A stretch of DNA of 64,000 nucleotides, from the NCBI RefSeq assembly GCF_965137005.1, contig NZ_CBCRXM010000001.1, forward strand, positions 342,280 through 406,279, read 5' to 3'. The position numbers and the translations under genes were made by a program. Shown here one piece after another: positions 27,724 to 36,582 of this stretch (its first letter is position 1; each line of letters opens with the position of its first letter). The notes under the pieces were generated by a model. It saw only the letters and a list, made by a program, of their open reading frames with translations. It did not search any database and had not been told where the DNA came from. The DNA is from Sphingomonas_O antarctica. Lineage in GTDB: Bacteria; Pseudomonadota; Alphaproteobacteria; Sphingomonadales; Sphingomonadaceae.

Positions 27724-28367
27724 GCGACGGCGCCCCGAAATGCTTCGACCAGCGCCGCAACCTCAGGTCGCGTCTTGAACGCGGGCCGGTTCACAATCAG
27801 GCGTGCCGACACCTCGGCGATGACCTCGACCTCGATCAGGCCATTGTCCTTTAGCGTCCGCCCGGTCGACACCAGATCGACGATCCGGTCCGCCAGCCCC
27901 AGCGTCGGCGCCAACTCCATCGCCCCGTTCAGCTTGACGCATTCGGCGCTCACCCCGCGCGCCTCGAAATGGCGGCGGGTCAGATTGGGATATTTCGTCG
28001 CGATGCGGACATGGCTCCACTGCGTGGGGTCGTCGTCGCGCGCGAGCCCGGCGGGTTCGGCGATGCTGACGCGGCAATGGCCGATGTCCAGATCGACCGG
28101 GGCGTAAAGCTCGGCATAGGCAAATTCGGCGATGACGTCGGACCCGACGATACCGAGATGCGCCGCGCCGTGCGCTACGAAGGTCGCCACGTCGAATGCC
28201 CGCACGCGGATCAATTCCAGCCCGTCGCGGTCGGTCCTGAAACGCAGACGGCGATCGTTCTCGTCGCCAAAGCCCGCTTCGGGCACAATCCCCGCGCGCG
28301 CCATCAACGGCAGCGCATCGGCGAGGATGCGCCCCTTGGGGACGGCCAGGATTAGCGGCTGCGGCAT
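27720..28367 (-). CDS. hisG: ATP phosphoribosyltransferase, short form
   Basis: First enzyme of histidine biosynthesis, joining ATP and PRPP. The 215-aa length is the short HisG form, which in the family lacks the C-terminal regulatory domain and needs HisZ; no hisZ is in the window. Motifs are LAVPKGRILADALP near the N-terminus, GAAHLGIVGSDVI and the PRPP loop IVDLVSTGRTLKDNGL. It heads the hisG-hisD-nusB run. Confidence 0.96.
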   Translation of the reverse strand: MPQPLILAVPKGRILADALPLMARAGIVPEAGFGDENDRRLRFRTDRDGLELIRVRAFDVATFVAHGAAHLGIVGSDVIAEFAYAELYAPVDLDIGHCRVSIAEPAGLARDDDPTQWSHVRIATKYPNLTRRHFEARGVSAECVKLNGAMELAPTLGLADRIVDLVSTGRTLKDNGLIEVEVIAEVSARLIVNRPAFKTRPEVAALVEAFRGAVA

Positions 28368-28419
28368 GCGCGGTGCCCCTAACCGCGCGTCCGCCCGGGG
28401 GCAACCAAGGGCATAGCAA

Positions 28420-29679
28420 CTAGAGCCGGGGATTGCGTCCCTTGATCTCCGCGGCGTCGGGCCAGCCGAGGCGGTGGCCGAGGCCCGGCGCCCAGCGTTC
28501 CCAGCCGCCGTTGAGGGAACCCCACTCCCACATCGCCGTCGCCACCAGCACGCCGAGCATTGCCACGCCGAACGTCAGCGCCTCGATCCGCGGCGCGACC
28601 GCCAGCGCGATCGCCAGAAGGAACAGCCCGACACCATGCGACAGCGGCGGATATTTGTTGGCGACCGTGATCCATTTGAACACCAGATTGCCCAGCAGGA
28701 ACAGCAACGTGCCGCCACCCGCGGTCCAGATCAGCGCGGTGCTGGTCATCGCATGCGGGTGCGCCAGGATCAGTTCGTCGCCGACCGCCGTCACGACGAT
28801 CCCGGCGACGATCGGCATATGCCAATAGGTATAGGCGTCGCGGCCCAGCCGTCCGGCGTCCACATCGGCGCGTTCCATGACTTCGCCCGCGCGCCGTGCG
28901 CCGCTGTCGAAATAAACCCACCACATCGCCGCCGAGGATAGGAAACTGATCACGAACGCCGCCAGTGACACCATGTCGGGATGGTCGAGCGTCGCAAAAG
29001 TGTTGCCGGTGACGACGATCGCTTCGCCCAATGCGATGATCACGAACAGCGACACCCGTTCCGCCATGTGCGCGCCCGAAATGTCCCAGTCGCTGATCTT
29101 GCTGCGTCCAAGCACGGGGGTCGCAAAGAACACGAACGGCCCGGCATATTCGACCGCCAGCGCGCCCGCCCATAACGGCAATCGCCACGCGGCATCGGCA
29201 AATCCACCGGCAATCCACAACGGGGCGCTGAGCACGAAATAAAAGACGATGCGCAGGAAATTCCGCGCACGGTCGCGGTTGCGCGCATGGACCGACGACA
29301 CGATCATCATCGCCGTCCGCCCGATCTGCATCGCGACATAGACCAGCGCGAACTGCCAGCCATGTTCGACGAATGCGCCGGGCAACCAAACGGCGAGCAA
29401 CAGCGCACCAAGCATCATCGCGATCAGCATCGCGCGCACCGGCCCGCGTTCGGGGTCCATCCAGTTGGTCGTCCAGCTGGTGTACATCCACAGCCACCAG
29501 AGCGCGAGGAAGAGGACCAGCGTCTCGACCGCTCCGAACCAGTCGAGATGCGTCAACAGGCGGTGCGACAACTGGGTTACCGCGAACACGAACACCAGGT
29601 CGAAGAACAGTTCGATATTGGTGACGCGGTGGCTATCCTCCGCCTCGCGCGCCCGAAACAGTCCCCGCTTGTCCGCCAT
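28420..29679 (-). CDS. low-temperature requirement protein A family membrane protein
   Basis: Polytopic membrane protein of 419 aa, LtrA family. The N-terminal signature VTNIELFFDLVFVFAVTQLSH is followed by about ten hydrophobic helices, with WWLWMYTSWTTNWMDPE and SERVSLFVIIALGEAI-like ERVSLFVIIALGEAIVVTG. Its molecular role is not established. The start is ATG 29679; upstream in-frame codons enter the divergent promoter. It is divergent from the DUF2332 gene. Confidence 0.9.
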   Translation of the reverse strand: MADKRGLFRAREAEDSHRVTNIELFFDLVFVFAVTQLSHRLLTHLDWFGAVETLVLFLALWWLWMYTSWTTNWMDPERGPVRAMLIAMMLGALLLAVWLPGAFVEHGWQFALVYVAMQIGRTAMMIVSSVHARNRDRARNFLRIVFYFVLSAPLWIAGGFADAAWRLPLWAGALAVEYAGPFVFFATPVLGRSKISDWDISGAHMAERVSLFVIIALGEAIVVTGNTFATLDHPDMVSLAAFVISFLSSAAMWWVYFDSGARRAGEVMERADVDAGRLGRDAYTYWHMPIVAGIVVTAVGDELILAHPHAMTSTALIWTAGGGTLLFLLGNLVFKWITVANKYPPLSHGVGLFLLAIALAVAPRIEALTFGVAMLGVLVATAMWEWGSLNGGWERWAPGLGHRLGWPDAAEIKGRNPRL

Positions 29680-29717
29680 GGCGGGAAGCGTAGAGCGACC
29701 GGCGAAAGGGAGCAACG

Positions 29718-30770
29718 ATGACGGTCACCCCGCTCGAAGCCTTCGCCGGCCAGGTCCAATATTGCGACGCCAACGACACGCCTGTGACGAGTGCGATCTG
29801 CAGCACGCTGATCGCGGCGCTGGACGACACCACCTTGGTCGGACGGCGCGTGCTGGGCTGGCCGGGCAATGCGACCAAGGACGCCGTTCCGTTGCGGCTG
29901 GTCGGCGGAATCCACAATGCGTGGCGGGGCGGCAATGCGCCCGAACTTGCCGCGCTGTTCGAACGGGGCGATATCGACGTGACGGCGATGCAGGCATTCC
30001 TCGCGCGTGCGAGCGACGCTCTGTTGCCGTGGCTGGATGGTCCGCCGCAGACCAACGAGCCGGGGCGCTCGGCGCAGTTGATGACGGGCTTGCTCGAAAT
30101 CGCCGCGCGGCATGGCCCGAAGCTCGAAATTCTCGAAATCGGTTCTTCGGCAGGGCTGAACTTGCTCATCGATCGCTTCCACATCGATCTGGGCGGGGTA
30201 ACGGTCGGTCCGGAGGACTCGACGGTGCGGCTCAAGCCCGACTGGCGCGGCGCACCGCCTCCCGATGTCCCTCTCGACATCGTTTCGCTGCGTGGCGTCG
30301 ATGTCGCGCCGATCGATGCGACCGATCCGCGACAGGCCGACCGCTTATTGTCCTATGTCTGGTTCGATCAGCCGCAGCGCGCCGAGCGCGTGGCCGCCGC
30401 AATCCAGATGCAACGCGACAAGGCGGTCGTGCTCGACAAGGGCGACGCCGCCGACTGGATCGAAGAACGGCTTGCGGAGCCGCAACCTGAAGGCGTCACG
30501 CGCGTCGTGATGCACTCGATCGTCTGGCAATATATCGGCGCGGCAGGGCAGGCGCGGATCACGACCGCGATCGAGGCGGCGGGCGCGAATGCCGATGCGC
30601 GGCGCCCGCTCGCCTGGCTGCGCGTCGAAGCCAACCGGACCGTCCATCGCCACGAAGTGACAATCCGCAGCTGGCCGTGCCATGCCCGGTCCATGCTCAT
30701 CGGCTTTTCCCACGCGCACGGTTTTTGGGTGGAACGCCTCGCCGAAGCCGTACCGGGCGACGTTCCATAA
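29718..30770 (+). CDS. DUF2332 family protein
   Basis: Soluble 350-aa protein of the DUF2332 family. It contains EILEIGSSAGLNLLIDRFH, a Rossmann-like methyltransferase-type glycine loop, and VTRVVMHSIVWQYIG. Many members look like diverged SAM-binding proteins, but no activity is known to me. An AGGGAGC site precedes the ATG. It converges on the following alpha/beta hydrolase with 12 bp between stops. Confidence 0.82.
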   Translation: MTVTPLEAFAGQVQYCDANDTPVTSAICSTLIAALDDTTLVGRRVLGWPGNATKDAVPLRLVGGIHNAWRGGNAPELAALFERGDIDVTAMQAFLARASDALLPWLDGPPQTNEPGRSAQLMTGLLEIAARHGPKLEILEIGSSAGLNLLIDRFHIDLGGVTVGPEDSTVRLKPDWRGAPPPDVPLDIVSLRGVDVAPIDATDPRQADRLLSYVWFDQPQRAERVAAAIQMQRDKAVVLDKGDAADWIEERLAEPQPEGVTRVVMHSIVWQYIGAAGQARITTAIEAAGANADARRPLAWLRVEANRTVHRHEVTIRSWPCHARSMLIGFSHAHGFWVERLAEAVPGDVP

Positions 30771-30782
30771 GCGGCTTTGGCC

Positions 30783-31679
30783 CTAAGTTGCCCTATCCAA
30801 AAACGCGTCCATCGCCGCATTGACGGCTTCCGGCGCTTCCCACGGCACGAAATGGCCGCAATCGGGGACCTGCTCGATGGTCAGGTCGGTCACGACTTCG
30901 TCCAGTCCCTGAAGATTGCAAGGCGGCAGCGCGAGATCGTCCATCGCCCAGATGACCAGCGTTGGAATGGTCAGCTTCGGAAAGCCCGACAGCGGCTGGG
31001 CAGGGGGCACATCCTCGCCGATCGCCGGGACGTTCAGTGGCGTCGCGCGATACCAGTTGAGCATGCCGAATGCCGCGTCGCGGTCCTGCCAGTCCTTCAA
31101 CAAGGCGTCGCGTTCCTCCGGCTCCATCGCCGAAGGCCGGTCCCACTTCACCGCCTTCATCAGGATGCCGGCCAGCCCGTGTTCGCGGACCAGCGCGTCA
31201 TTCGCCGGATCGCGAAAGGCGCGCATATACTGGCTCGACGCGCGCTGCTCTTCATTCTCGACCAGCAATTTCTGAAAGATAGCCGGGTGCGGCGCGTTGG
31301 CGATGACCGCGCGGGTCACCCGGCCATTGGCCTGTCCCATCAGCGCGACACCCCAGGCGATCGCACCGCCCCAGTCATGCCCGACGATGGTGAATTTATC
31401 GACGCCGCACGCATCGGCCAGCGCAAAAATGTCGGCGGTTAGCTTGTCCGGCGTGTAAGCCGAAACCTCCTGCGGCTTGGACGATCCGCGATAGCCACGC
31501 TGATCGGGCGCGATGCAGCGGAACCTGTCCGAAAAATGCGCCAGCTGATGGCGCCAGGTGCGGTGGCTTTCGGGAAAGCCGTGGAGGAAGATCAGCACCG
31601 GCGCGTCGCGCGGGCCGACATCGACATAATCGAGTTCGACGCCCGTCGACAGTTTCGCGCGCTGCATCCTCTCTGTCAT
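30783..31679 (-). CDS. alpha/beta hydrolase, epoxide-hydrolase-like
   Basis: Alpha/beta hydrolase of 298 aa. The oxyanion motif is HGFPES (33-38), the nucleophile elbow is GHDWGG with Asp102 rather than Ser, as in epoxide hydrolases and haloalkane dehalogenases, and the histidine lies in CGHFVPWEAPE. PDQRGYRGSSKP is also typical of the epoxide hydrolase group. The gene starts directly after the BolA stop (TAGGATG), so the two are co-transcribed. Substrate unknown. Confidence 0.9.
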   Translation of the reverse strand: MTERMQRAKLSTGVELDYVDVGPRDAPVLIFLHGFPESHRTWRHQLAHFSDRFRCIAPDQRGYRGSSKPQEVSAYTPDKLTADIFALADACGVDKFTIVGHDWGGAIAWGVALMGQANGRVTRAVIANAPHPAIFQKLLVENEEQRASSQYMRAFRDPANDALVREHGLAGILMKAVKWDRPSAMEPEERDALLKDWQDRDAAFGMLNWYRATPLNVPAIGEDVPPAQPLSGFPKLTIPTLVIWAMDDLALPPCNLQGLDEVVTDLTIEQVPDCGHFVPWEAPEAVNAAMDAFLDRAT

Positions 31680-31680
31680 C

Positions 31681-31959
31681 CTACTCTCCCGGGGCTATCG
31701 CCTTGATCGCGAGAGCATGGACGCGTTGCCCTGGCAAGTCACCCAGCGCGCGATTGACCATACGCTGTCGCTCCAACCGCGACACCCCGGCAAACGCGGT
31801 GCTTTCGATCTCGACCGAAAAATGGCTTTCGCCTGTGCCGTCGTCGCCCGAATGGCCGCTGTGTTTGGCGCTGTCATTGCTGACCAACAGGCTGTTCGGC
31901 GCAAATGATTGCCGCAACAGCGTTTCGATTTCGGTTTGCACTTGTCCTTTGGTGTTCAT
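31681..31959 (-). CDS. BolA family protein
   Basis: Small 92-aa BolA/IbaG-like protein, a KH-like fold that with monothiol glutaredoxin CGFS proteins handles Fe-S clusters. The core SHFSVEIESTAFAGVSRLER and the C-terminal helix QRMVNRALGDLPGQRVHAL, with the conserved His, are family hallmarks. It is divergent from a J-domain gene with 20 bp between start codons, so the promoters must overlap the coding ends. No glutaredoxin gene is adjacent. Confidence 0.92.
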   Translation of the reverse strand: MNTKGQVQTEIETLLRQSFAPNSLLVSNDSAKHSGHSGDDGTGESHFSVEIESTAFAGVSRLERQRMVNRALGDLPGQRVHALAIKAIAPGE

Positions 31960-31979
31960 TCGCCAAGTTTAGGCGACCC

Positions 31980-32552
31980 ATGCCCGAACGCCAAACCCGC
32001 TTTCACGGCCGCGTGCCACGCCAGGATCGATGCGATCAGCCCGGCTGCGCCGAACCCGGCGAGTTCCGCGCGCCCCTGAGCGCGGGCGATTTCGACGGGC
32101 CGGGCCAGTATCGCTGGCTGTGCCTCGATCACGTCCGCGAATTCAATTCGGGCTATAACTGGTTCACGGGCATGACGACCGAGGAGATCGAGGCGTCGCA
32201 ACGGCCCTATGCCGGGTGGGAACGCGAAACGCGCGCCTTCGCGCATTCCGGTGCCGATACCCCGCCGCGCTGGACCGATTTCCGCGACCCGCTCGACGCG
32301 ATCAACGCGCGCTTCCGCACCGGCGAGCGCCCGCGCGGCGACGGCAAGCCATTGTCGGGGGACGACCGCCGCGCCCTCAAGGTGCTCGGCCTTAACGCCG
32401 ATGCCGACCGCCGCGCGCTCCGCCAGCGTTATTCAGACCTAGTCCGCCGCTACCACCCCGACCGCAATGGCGGCGACCGAAGCAAGGAGGGCGACCTGCA
32501 AAAAGTCGTTGAGGCGTATCAGAGCCTCAAGGGGTCGCCAGCCTTCGCCTAA
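31980..32552 (+). CDS. J-domain (DnaJ-like) molecular chaperone
   Basis: 190-aa protein with an N-terminal region carrying a Cys pair (DRCDQPGCAEPGEFRAP and LCLDHVREFN) and a C-terminal J domain (about 133-190). HPD is present in LVRRYHPDRNGGD, the motif that stimulates DnaK ATPase. This domain order (J domain last) is common in alphaproteobacterial homologues beside bolA. The start MPERQTRF is at 31980; longer in-frame sequence overlaps bolA. Confidence 0.93.
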   Translation: MPERQTRFHGRVPRQDRCDQPGCAEPGEFRAPLSAGDFDGPGQYRWLCLDHVREFNSGYNWFTGMTTEEIEASQRPYAGWERETRAFAHSGADTPPRWTDFRDPLDAINARFRTGERPRGDGKPLSGDDRRALKVLGLNADADRRALRQRYSDLVRRYHPDRNGGDRSKEGDLQKVVEAYQSLKGSPAFA

Positions 32553-32633
32553 TACGACGTTTGACACTGTCCGATTGCTTTTGTTAGCCATCGCATAGAC
32601 TGCGCTACCGTCAGTCGGATCTTTGGGGGGATT

Positions 32634-33290
32634 ATGCGAGTTTTGATTGGCGCTTTGGCGCTGTTCTTCGCCGTGCCGGCGGTTGCCGCAAACAACATTT
32701 CCGATTTCTACACCCGCGTTTCGTCGGGGGAGAATCTGGCCCCTGTATTCACGAACCCGATCGGTGCAACTTCCGTCAGGCAATATTCGGTCTTCGTGGA
32801 GATTTATGCGCGTGGCCGGGGGTCGATCGGAATCCCGCCGAATTACGATTGGCTGTCGGATGCGTTTTACACCTACGGCTATGACAATGGCGGCGACTAT
32901 TACGATCTATCGCTCGGCACTACGGCTACGCCGCTCCAGGCTTACCGTCCTGACCAGACGGTTACGCGCGCGATCGTATTTGCCAACGGAGTCGGTCCCG
33001 TGGCCTCACCGTACCGGCCCGCTGCGGCTGGCAATTACGAATATCGGTTTGTCATTGATCTCGCGAAAGTCGGTGTTGTCGCGCCAATCGCGCTTCAATT
33101 CGGCGTAACTGAAGGGCAATATAGCGATAACCAGGGCAATTACGATCTGACCATTTGGCAGTTGAGTCCGGGGGCGATGGCGGCCACGCCCGAGCCTGGC
33201 GCTTGGCTCATGATGATCATGGGCATGGCCTCAGTTGGCGCGGCTGTTCGTCGTCGAGACCGGATCGCTGGAACAGCGACCTCGTCCTAA
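32634..33290 (+). CDS. PEPxxWA-CTERM sorting domain protein
   Basis: Exported 218-aa protein. The signal peptide MRVLIGALALFFAVPAVAA is followed by a Tyr/Gly/Asn-rich beta domain. The C-terminus carries PEPGAW, a hydrophobic helix (LMMIMGMASVGAAV) and the basic tail RRRDR: the PEPxxWA variant processed by exosortase in sphingomonads and relatives. No exosortase gene is in the window. A GGGGGG run precedes the ATG. The stop overlaps the convergent glutathione transferase gene by 4 nt. Confidence 0.9.
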   Translation: MRVLIGALALFFAVPAVAANNISDFYTRVSSGENLAPVFTNPIGATSVRQYSVFVEIYARGRGSIGIPPNYDWLSDAFYTYGYDNGGDYYDLSLGTTATPLQAYRPDQTVTRAIVFANGVGPVASPYRPAAAGNYEYRFVIDLAKVGVVAPIALQFGVTEGQYSDNQGNYDLTIWQLSPGAMAATPEPGAWLMMIMGMASVGAAVRRRDRIAGTATSS

Positions 33291-33922
33291 TCCCGATCGG
33301 GCGCGCCGCCGGGGAAATAGTGGCGATAGGGCCGCGCGCCTTCGACCTGCCTGGCTACCGAAGGATATGCCAGTAGCCGCGCGCGATAAGCCCTGAGATT
33401 GCTCAGCCGGTCAGGAATTGGGTGCACCCAGTCCGCGTAGAACAATGACGGTGCCGCCGAAATGTCGGCAATGGTGAAGCGGTCGCCCACCGCCCAGCCT
33501 TCGCCCAAGCACGAATCGAGCCAGGCATAGGCCTTGTCGAGCACTTCGATCCCGCGCGCCGCGCCATCTTCGCTATCGCGCCCCAGCCGCAGGTTCACCG
33601 TGCGCTGCGCCGCGTTCATCACATAATTGTCGAATACCCGGTCGAGCATCCGCGCTTCGACGCCAGCCTTGCCGTCGGGGATCAGCCGGGGTTCGGGATG
33701 AATGACGTCGAGATATTCGATGATCGCGGTCGCTTCGAAGATCGTCGTGTCGCCATCGGTCAGGATCGGGAACAGCCCGTTGGGCGACAATTCCGCAAGC
33801 TTGCCGCCATGTTCGGGCTCTTCGACCATGCGGTATTCATAGGCCAAATCCTTTTCGTCGAGCGCGATCTGCGCCTTCCACGAGTAAGACGAGAAGGGGT
33901 GGGCATAGAGCGCAAGCGTCAT
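33287..33922 (-). CDS. glutathione S-transferase family protein
   Basis: Soluble 211-aa GST-like protein: thioredoxin-fold N-terminus (LALYAHPFSSYSWKAQIALDEK) with FPILTDGDTTIFEATAIIEYL carrying the conserved cis-Pro and Glu/Ala for glutathione, then an all-helical C-terminal domain (GDRFTIADISAAPSLFY). It is the last gene of the nine-gene TetR operon; its start overlaps the upstream VOC stop by 4 nt. Confidence 0.92.
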   Translation of the reverse strand: MTLALYAHPFSSYSWKAQIALDEKDLAYEYRMVEEPEHGGKLAELSPNGLFPILTDGDTTIFEATAIIEYLDVIHPEPRLIPDGKAGVEARMLDRVFDNYVMNAAQRTVNLRLGRDSEDGAARGIEVLDKAYAWLDSCLGEGWAVGDRFTIADISAAPSLFYADWVHPIPDRLSNLRAYRARLLAYPSVARQVEGARPYRHYFPGGAPDRD

Positions 33923-34395
33923 CCGCGCACCGCCGCCTCGATGGCCGCGACGTCGATCTTCTGCATCGTCATCATCGCGCCAAATGCACGCTGTGCGACG
34001 TCACCGCCCTGTGCCATGGCTTCGGTCAGCGCGCGCGGCGTGATCTGCCACGACAAGCCCCATTTGTCCTTGCACCAGCCGCAGTCGCTGGGCTGACCGC
34101 CATTACCCACGATCGCGTTCCAGTATCGATCCGTCTCCGCCTGATCGTCAGTCGCGATCTGGAACGAAAACGCTTCGCTATGCCTGAACATGTCGCCGCC
34201 GTTGAGGCCCATGCATGGCACACCGCAAACCGTGAAATCGACGGTCAGGACATCGCCCTGCTTGCCGCTGGGATAAGCACCCGGCGCGCGATGCACCGCG
34301 GTCACCGCACTGTCGGGAAAGGTGGCCGCATAGAAGTTGGCGGCCTCCTCGGCGTCGTTGTTATACCACAGGCAGATCGTGTTCTTGGCCGTCAT
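33919..34395 (-). CDS. PhnB-like VOC protein (3-demethylubiquinone methyltransferase-like fold)
   Basis: 158-aa protein of the PF06983-type VOC group: NTICLWYNNDAEEAANFYAATFPDSAV at the start, SFQIATDDQAETDRYWNAIV and CGWCKDKWGLSWQITPRAL. Despite the family name it is not a methyltransferase. It is member eight of the TetR operon, 5 nt after the preceding VOC gene and overlapping the GST gene by 4 nt. Confidence 0.9.
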   Translation of the reverse strand: MTAKNTICLWYNNDAEEAANFYAATFPDSAVTAVHRAPGAYPSGKQGDVLTVDFTVCGVPCMGLNGGDMFRHSEAFSFQIATDDQAETDRYWNAIVGNGGQPSDCGWCKDKWGLSWQITPRALTEAMAQGGDVAQRAFGAMMTMQKIDVAAIEAAVRG

Positions 34396-34400
34396 CGCGG

Positions 34401-35177
34401 TTACTCCTTGCCGCCGACCAGGGCGAACTGTGCGCCCTGCGGATCGGCGCCGATGATGATGTGGTCGCCGCCGGGGATTTGGTGCGGACCCATGACGATG
34501 GTGCCGCCGTGTTGCTTGACCGTCTCAACCGCTGCGGGGATCGAGGCGACGCGGAAGTAGAACGTCCACCCCGCCGGCTGCCCGGGAGAAACGCCCGCGA
34601 CCCCGCCGATCAGACTGCCGTGGCGGATCATGTGATATTTGCCCGCCGGACCCATATCCATCTCGCCTTCCGTCACCCAGCCGAACCGCTGAGTATAGAA
34701 TTTGAGGGCGTGCTCCGCGTCCGCCGTCCACAGCTCGTTCCATGCGACATGTCCCGCGATCGGCGCGTCATAGGCAAAGGCGTTGCTCGACGCGTCGGGA
34801 TTTCCCGCCGTCGGTCGGGGCGTCATGATGTAGAATCGCGAACCGGCCGGATCGGCCACCATCGCAAAGCGGCCCGCCTCGGGCAGGTCGCGCGCGGGCA
34901 TCAATACCCGACCGCCACCATGCTCAACACTGGTCACGGTCTGGTCGACGTTCTCGACCTTGACGTAACCGACCCAGCCCGGCGTTGCGCCGCCGGCCTG
35001 CATTTCTGCCGTCAGCGTCATCATTCCGCCGACATGTCCTGCGCTCGTCTCGATCTCGCGATATTCGGGCTGATCGCCGACGGTCCAAGGCAGGATCGCG
35101 GCGTAAAACGCCGCCGCGCCCTCCGCATCGGGCGTCATCAACTCGTACCAGATCCAGTCGCCATGTTTGTTGGTCAT
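34401..35177 (-). CDS. two-domain VOC protein
   Basis: 258-aa protein with two glyoxalase-fold modules: GDWIWYELMTPDAEGAAAFY (about 6-125) and GHVAWNELWTADAEHALKFY (about 140-258). Each begins with the same W-x-E-L-x-T-x-D-A-E pattern, so it is an internal duplication. The start is MTNKHGDWIW at 35177 with a GGAGGT-type site; upstream in-frame sequence overlaps the DUF1428 gene. It could detoxify or bind small carbonyl compounds; substrate unknown. Confidence 0.9.
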   Translation of the reverse strand: MTNKHGDWIWYELMTPDAEGAAAFYAAILPWTVGDQPEYREIETSAGHVGGMMTLTAEMQAGGATPGWVGYVKVENVDQTVTSVEHGGGRVLMPARDLPEAGRFAMVADPAGSRFYIMTPRPTAGNPDASSNAFAYDAPIAGHVAWNELWTADAEHALKFYTQRFGWVTEGEMDMGPAGKYHMIRHGSLIGGVAGVSPGQPAGWTFYFRVASIPAAVETVKQHGGTIVMGPHQIPGGDHIIIGADPQGAQFALVGGKE

Positions 35178-35188
35178 CTCGACCTCCG

Positions 35189-35896
35189 TTATTTCTTGAT
35201 GTCGCTCACCACCGAAAAACCGCCGAAGAACATCCGTTTGCCGTCGAACGGCATTTCGGCGGGACCCGGTTCCTTCATCATCTCCGCCCAACCCGCGTCG
35301 CGCGTCGCCTTGTCGGGCCAGCCGACGAAGGACAGTCCGGGCATTTCATCGCCCTCCGCTTTGGTCGCGCGATAAAAATCGGTTGTCGAGCCGTGCGGCA
35401 CATCCTCGCCCCAGCATTCCAGATCGAACAACGCGCCCTGCGCGCCGAACGCCGTCGCGCCGTCCTCGGACATCGTGATGAAGGCGTCTTTTTTTGCCGC
35501 AGAGACCGGCGCGATAAAGGCGTCGATATAGCCGGGCTCGCCATCCTTGAACCGCCGTTCGACCACGGGCAGGAAGCTGCCATAAATCATGCGCTTGCCG
35601 TCGAATGGCGGCGCTCCCGACATCCGTTCGTCCTTCATCGCAGCACCCATCCCCGCGTCGAGCGCCGCTTTGTCGGGCCATTCCATCCAGCCGAACACGA
35701 CCTCCTCACCATCTTCGGCAGCAACCGCGCGATAAAAGTCGGTCGTCGTCCCACGCGGGACATCGGCGGCCCAGCCATCGACCACGCGGGTCGCGCCATG
35801 TTCGACCATCACTGCATCGACCCGCTTGGCGAATTCGAAATACTCGTCCCTGCGCGCAGTCGGGACCGCCGCGACAAAACCGCTGATATAGGTCAT
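35189..35896 (-). CDS. tandem DUF1428 protein
   Basis: 235-aa protein made of two DUF1428 (YbaA-like, ferredoxin-like fold) units; single-unit members are about 118 aa. The repeats share DVPxGxTTDFYRA (residues 45-57 and 165-177), GWPDKA/EWPDKA and FDGKRM (98-103, 217-222). The first unit retains the family start MTYISGFVAAVP. Function unknown. The start overlaps the preceding GST stop by 4 nt within the TetR operon. Confidence 0.9.
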   Translation of the reverse strand: MTYISGFVAAVPTARRDEYFEFAKRVDAVMVEHGATRVVDGWAADVPRGTTTDFYRAVAAEDGEEVVFGWMEWPDKAALDAGMGAAMKDERMSGAPPFDGKRMIYGSFLPVVERRFKDGEPGYIDAFIAPVSAAKKDAFITMSEDGATAFGAQGALFDLECWGEDVPHGSTTDFYRATKAEGDEMPGLSFVGWPDKATRDAGWAEMMKEPGPAEMPFDGKRMFFGGFSVVSDIKK

Positions 35897-36582
35897 TGCT
35901 GTTCTCCATCCTTAGCCACGGGGGCGGGCTCATGGCCCTCGAACGATTTGAGTTGGTCGGCGATCGCGCGCCGGAACGCCGGTCGAGCCTTGGCGCGTTC
36001 GAGATAGGCGGTAAGCGTGGGGCGCTGCTTCATCGACGCGCTGCCTTCGCCGACGCGCAGGACGCTGGTCATCGCCAGATCGCCGATAGTGAAATCGCCC
36101 TCCAGCCAATCCTTGTCGCCCAGCGAATCCGCCAGCCGGTCGAGCCGCTGCCCCAGAAACTCGTACAGGCTCGGCTTGCGCAGCTTGGCCCACTCCTCGC
36201 CGCGCGCGAACACATTGACGTTGGTCAGCTCGAACATCAGCGGCTCGATCGTGTTCATCGCCGCGAACAGCCAGCTGATCGCGCGCGCCCGGGCCTGCGC
36301 GCCGGCGGGCAACAGTGTTTCGCCCTTTTCCGCCAGATGGAGCATGATCGCGCCGCTTTCGAACAGCTCGATATCGCCGTCATGCAGCGCCGGCACCTGG
36401 CCCCAGGGCTGATCGTGATAATAGCTGTCGGGGCGCGGCGTACCGACCAGCCGTTCGGCATAATCGAGCCCCAACTCCTCGCATGCCCAGCGCGCGCGGT
36501 AATCGCGGACATGGCCCCGCGCGAATTCGGGGACCCATGCCAATGACGTGATCACCAAGGGCGACGATGGATCGACCGGCAT
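35893..36582 (-). CDS. glutathione S-transferase family protein
   Basis: Second GST-like protein of the operon, 229 aa: RDYRARWACEELGLDY, GQVPALHDGDIELFESGAIMLHLAE (cis-Pro and Glu-Ser glutathione motif), and helical domain GDFTIGDLAMTSVLRVG. It differs clearly from the 33287-33922 protein, so this is not a recent duplication. It overlaps both neighbours by 1-4 nt. Likely glutathione conjugation of electrophiles, in keeping with the TetR context. Confidence 0.92.
   Translation of the reverse strand: MPVDPSSPLVITSLAWVPEFARGHVRDYRARWACEELGLDYAERLVGTPRPDSYYHDQPWGQVPALHDGDIELFESGAIMLHLAEKGETLLPAGAQARARAISWLFAAMNTIEPLMFELTNVNVFARGEEWAKLRKPSLYEFLGQRLDRLADSLGDKDWLEGDFTIGDLAMTSVLRVGEGSASMKQRPTLTAYLERAKARPAFRRAIADQLKSFEGHEPAPVAKDGEQQ

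Noticed and set aside
26758..28107. 449-codon plus-strand open frame opposite hisD/hisG
   Set aside because: Antisense to two clear histidine genes; low-complexity translation.
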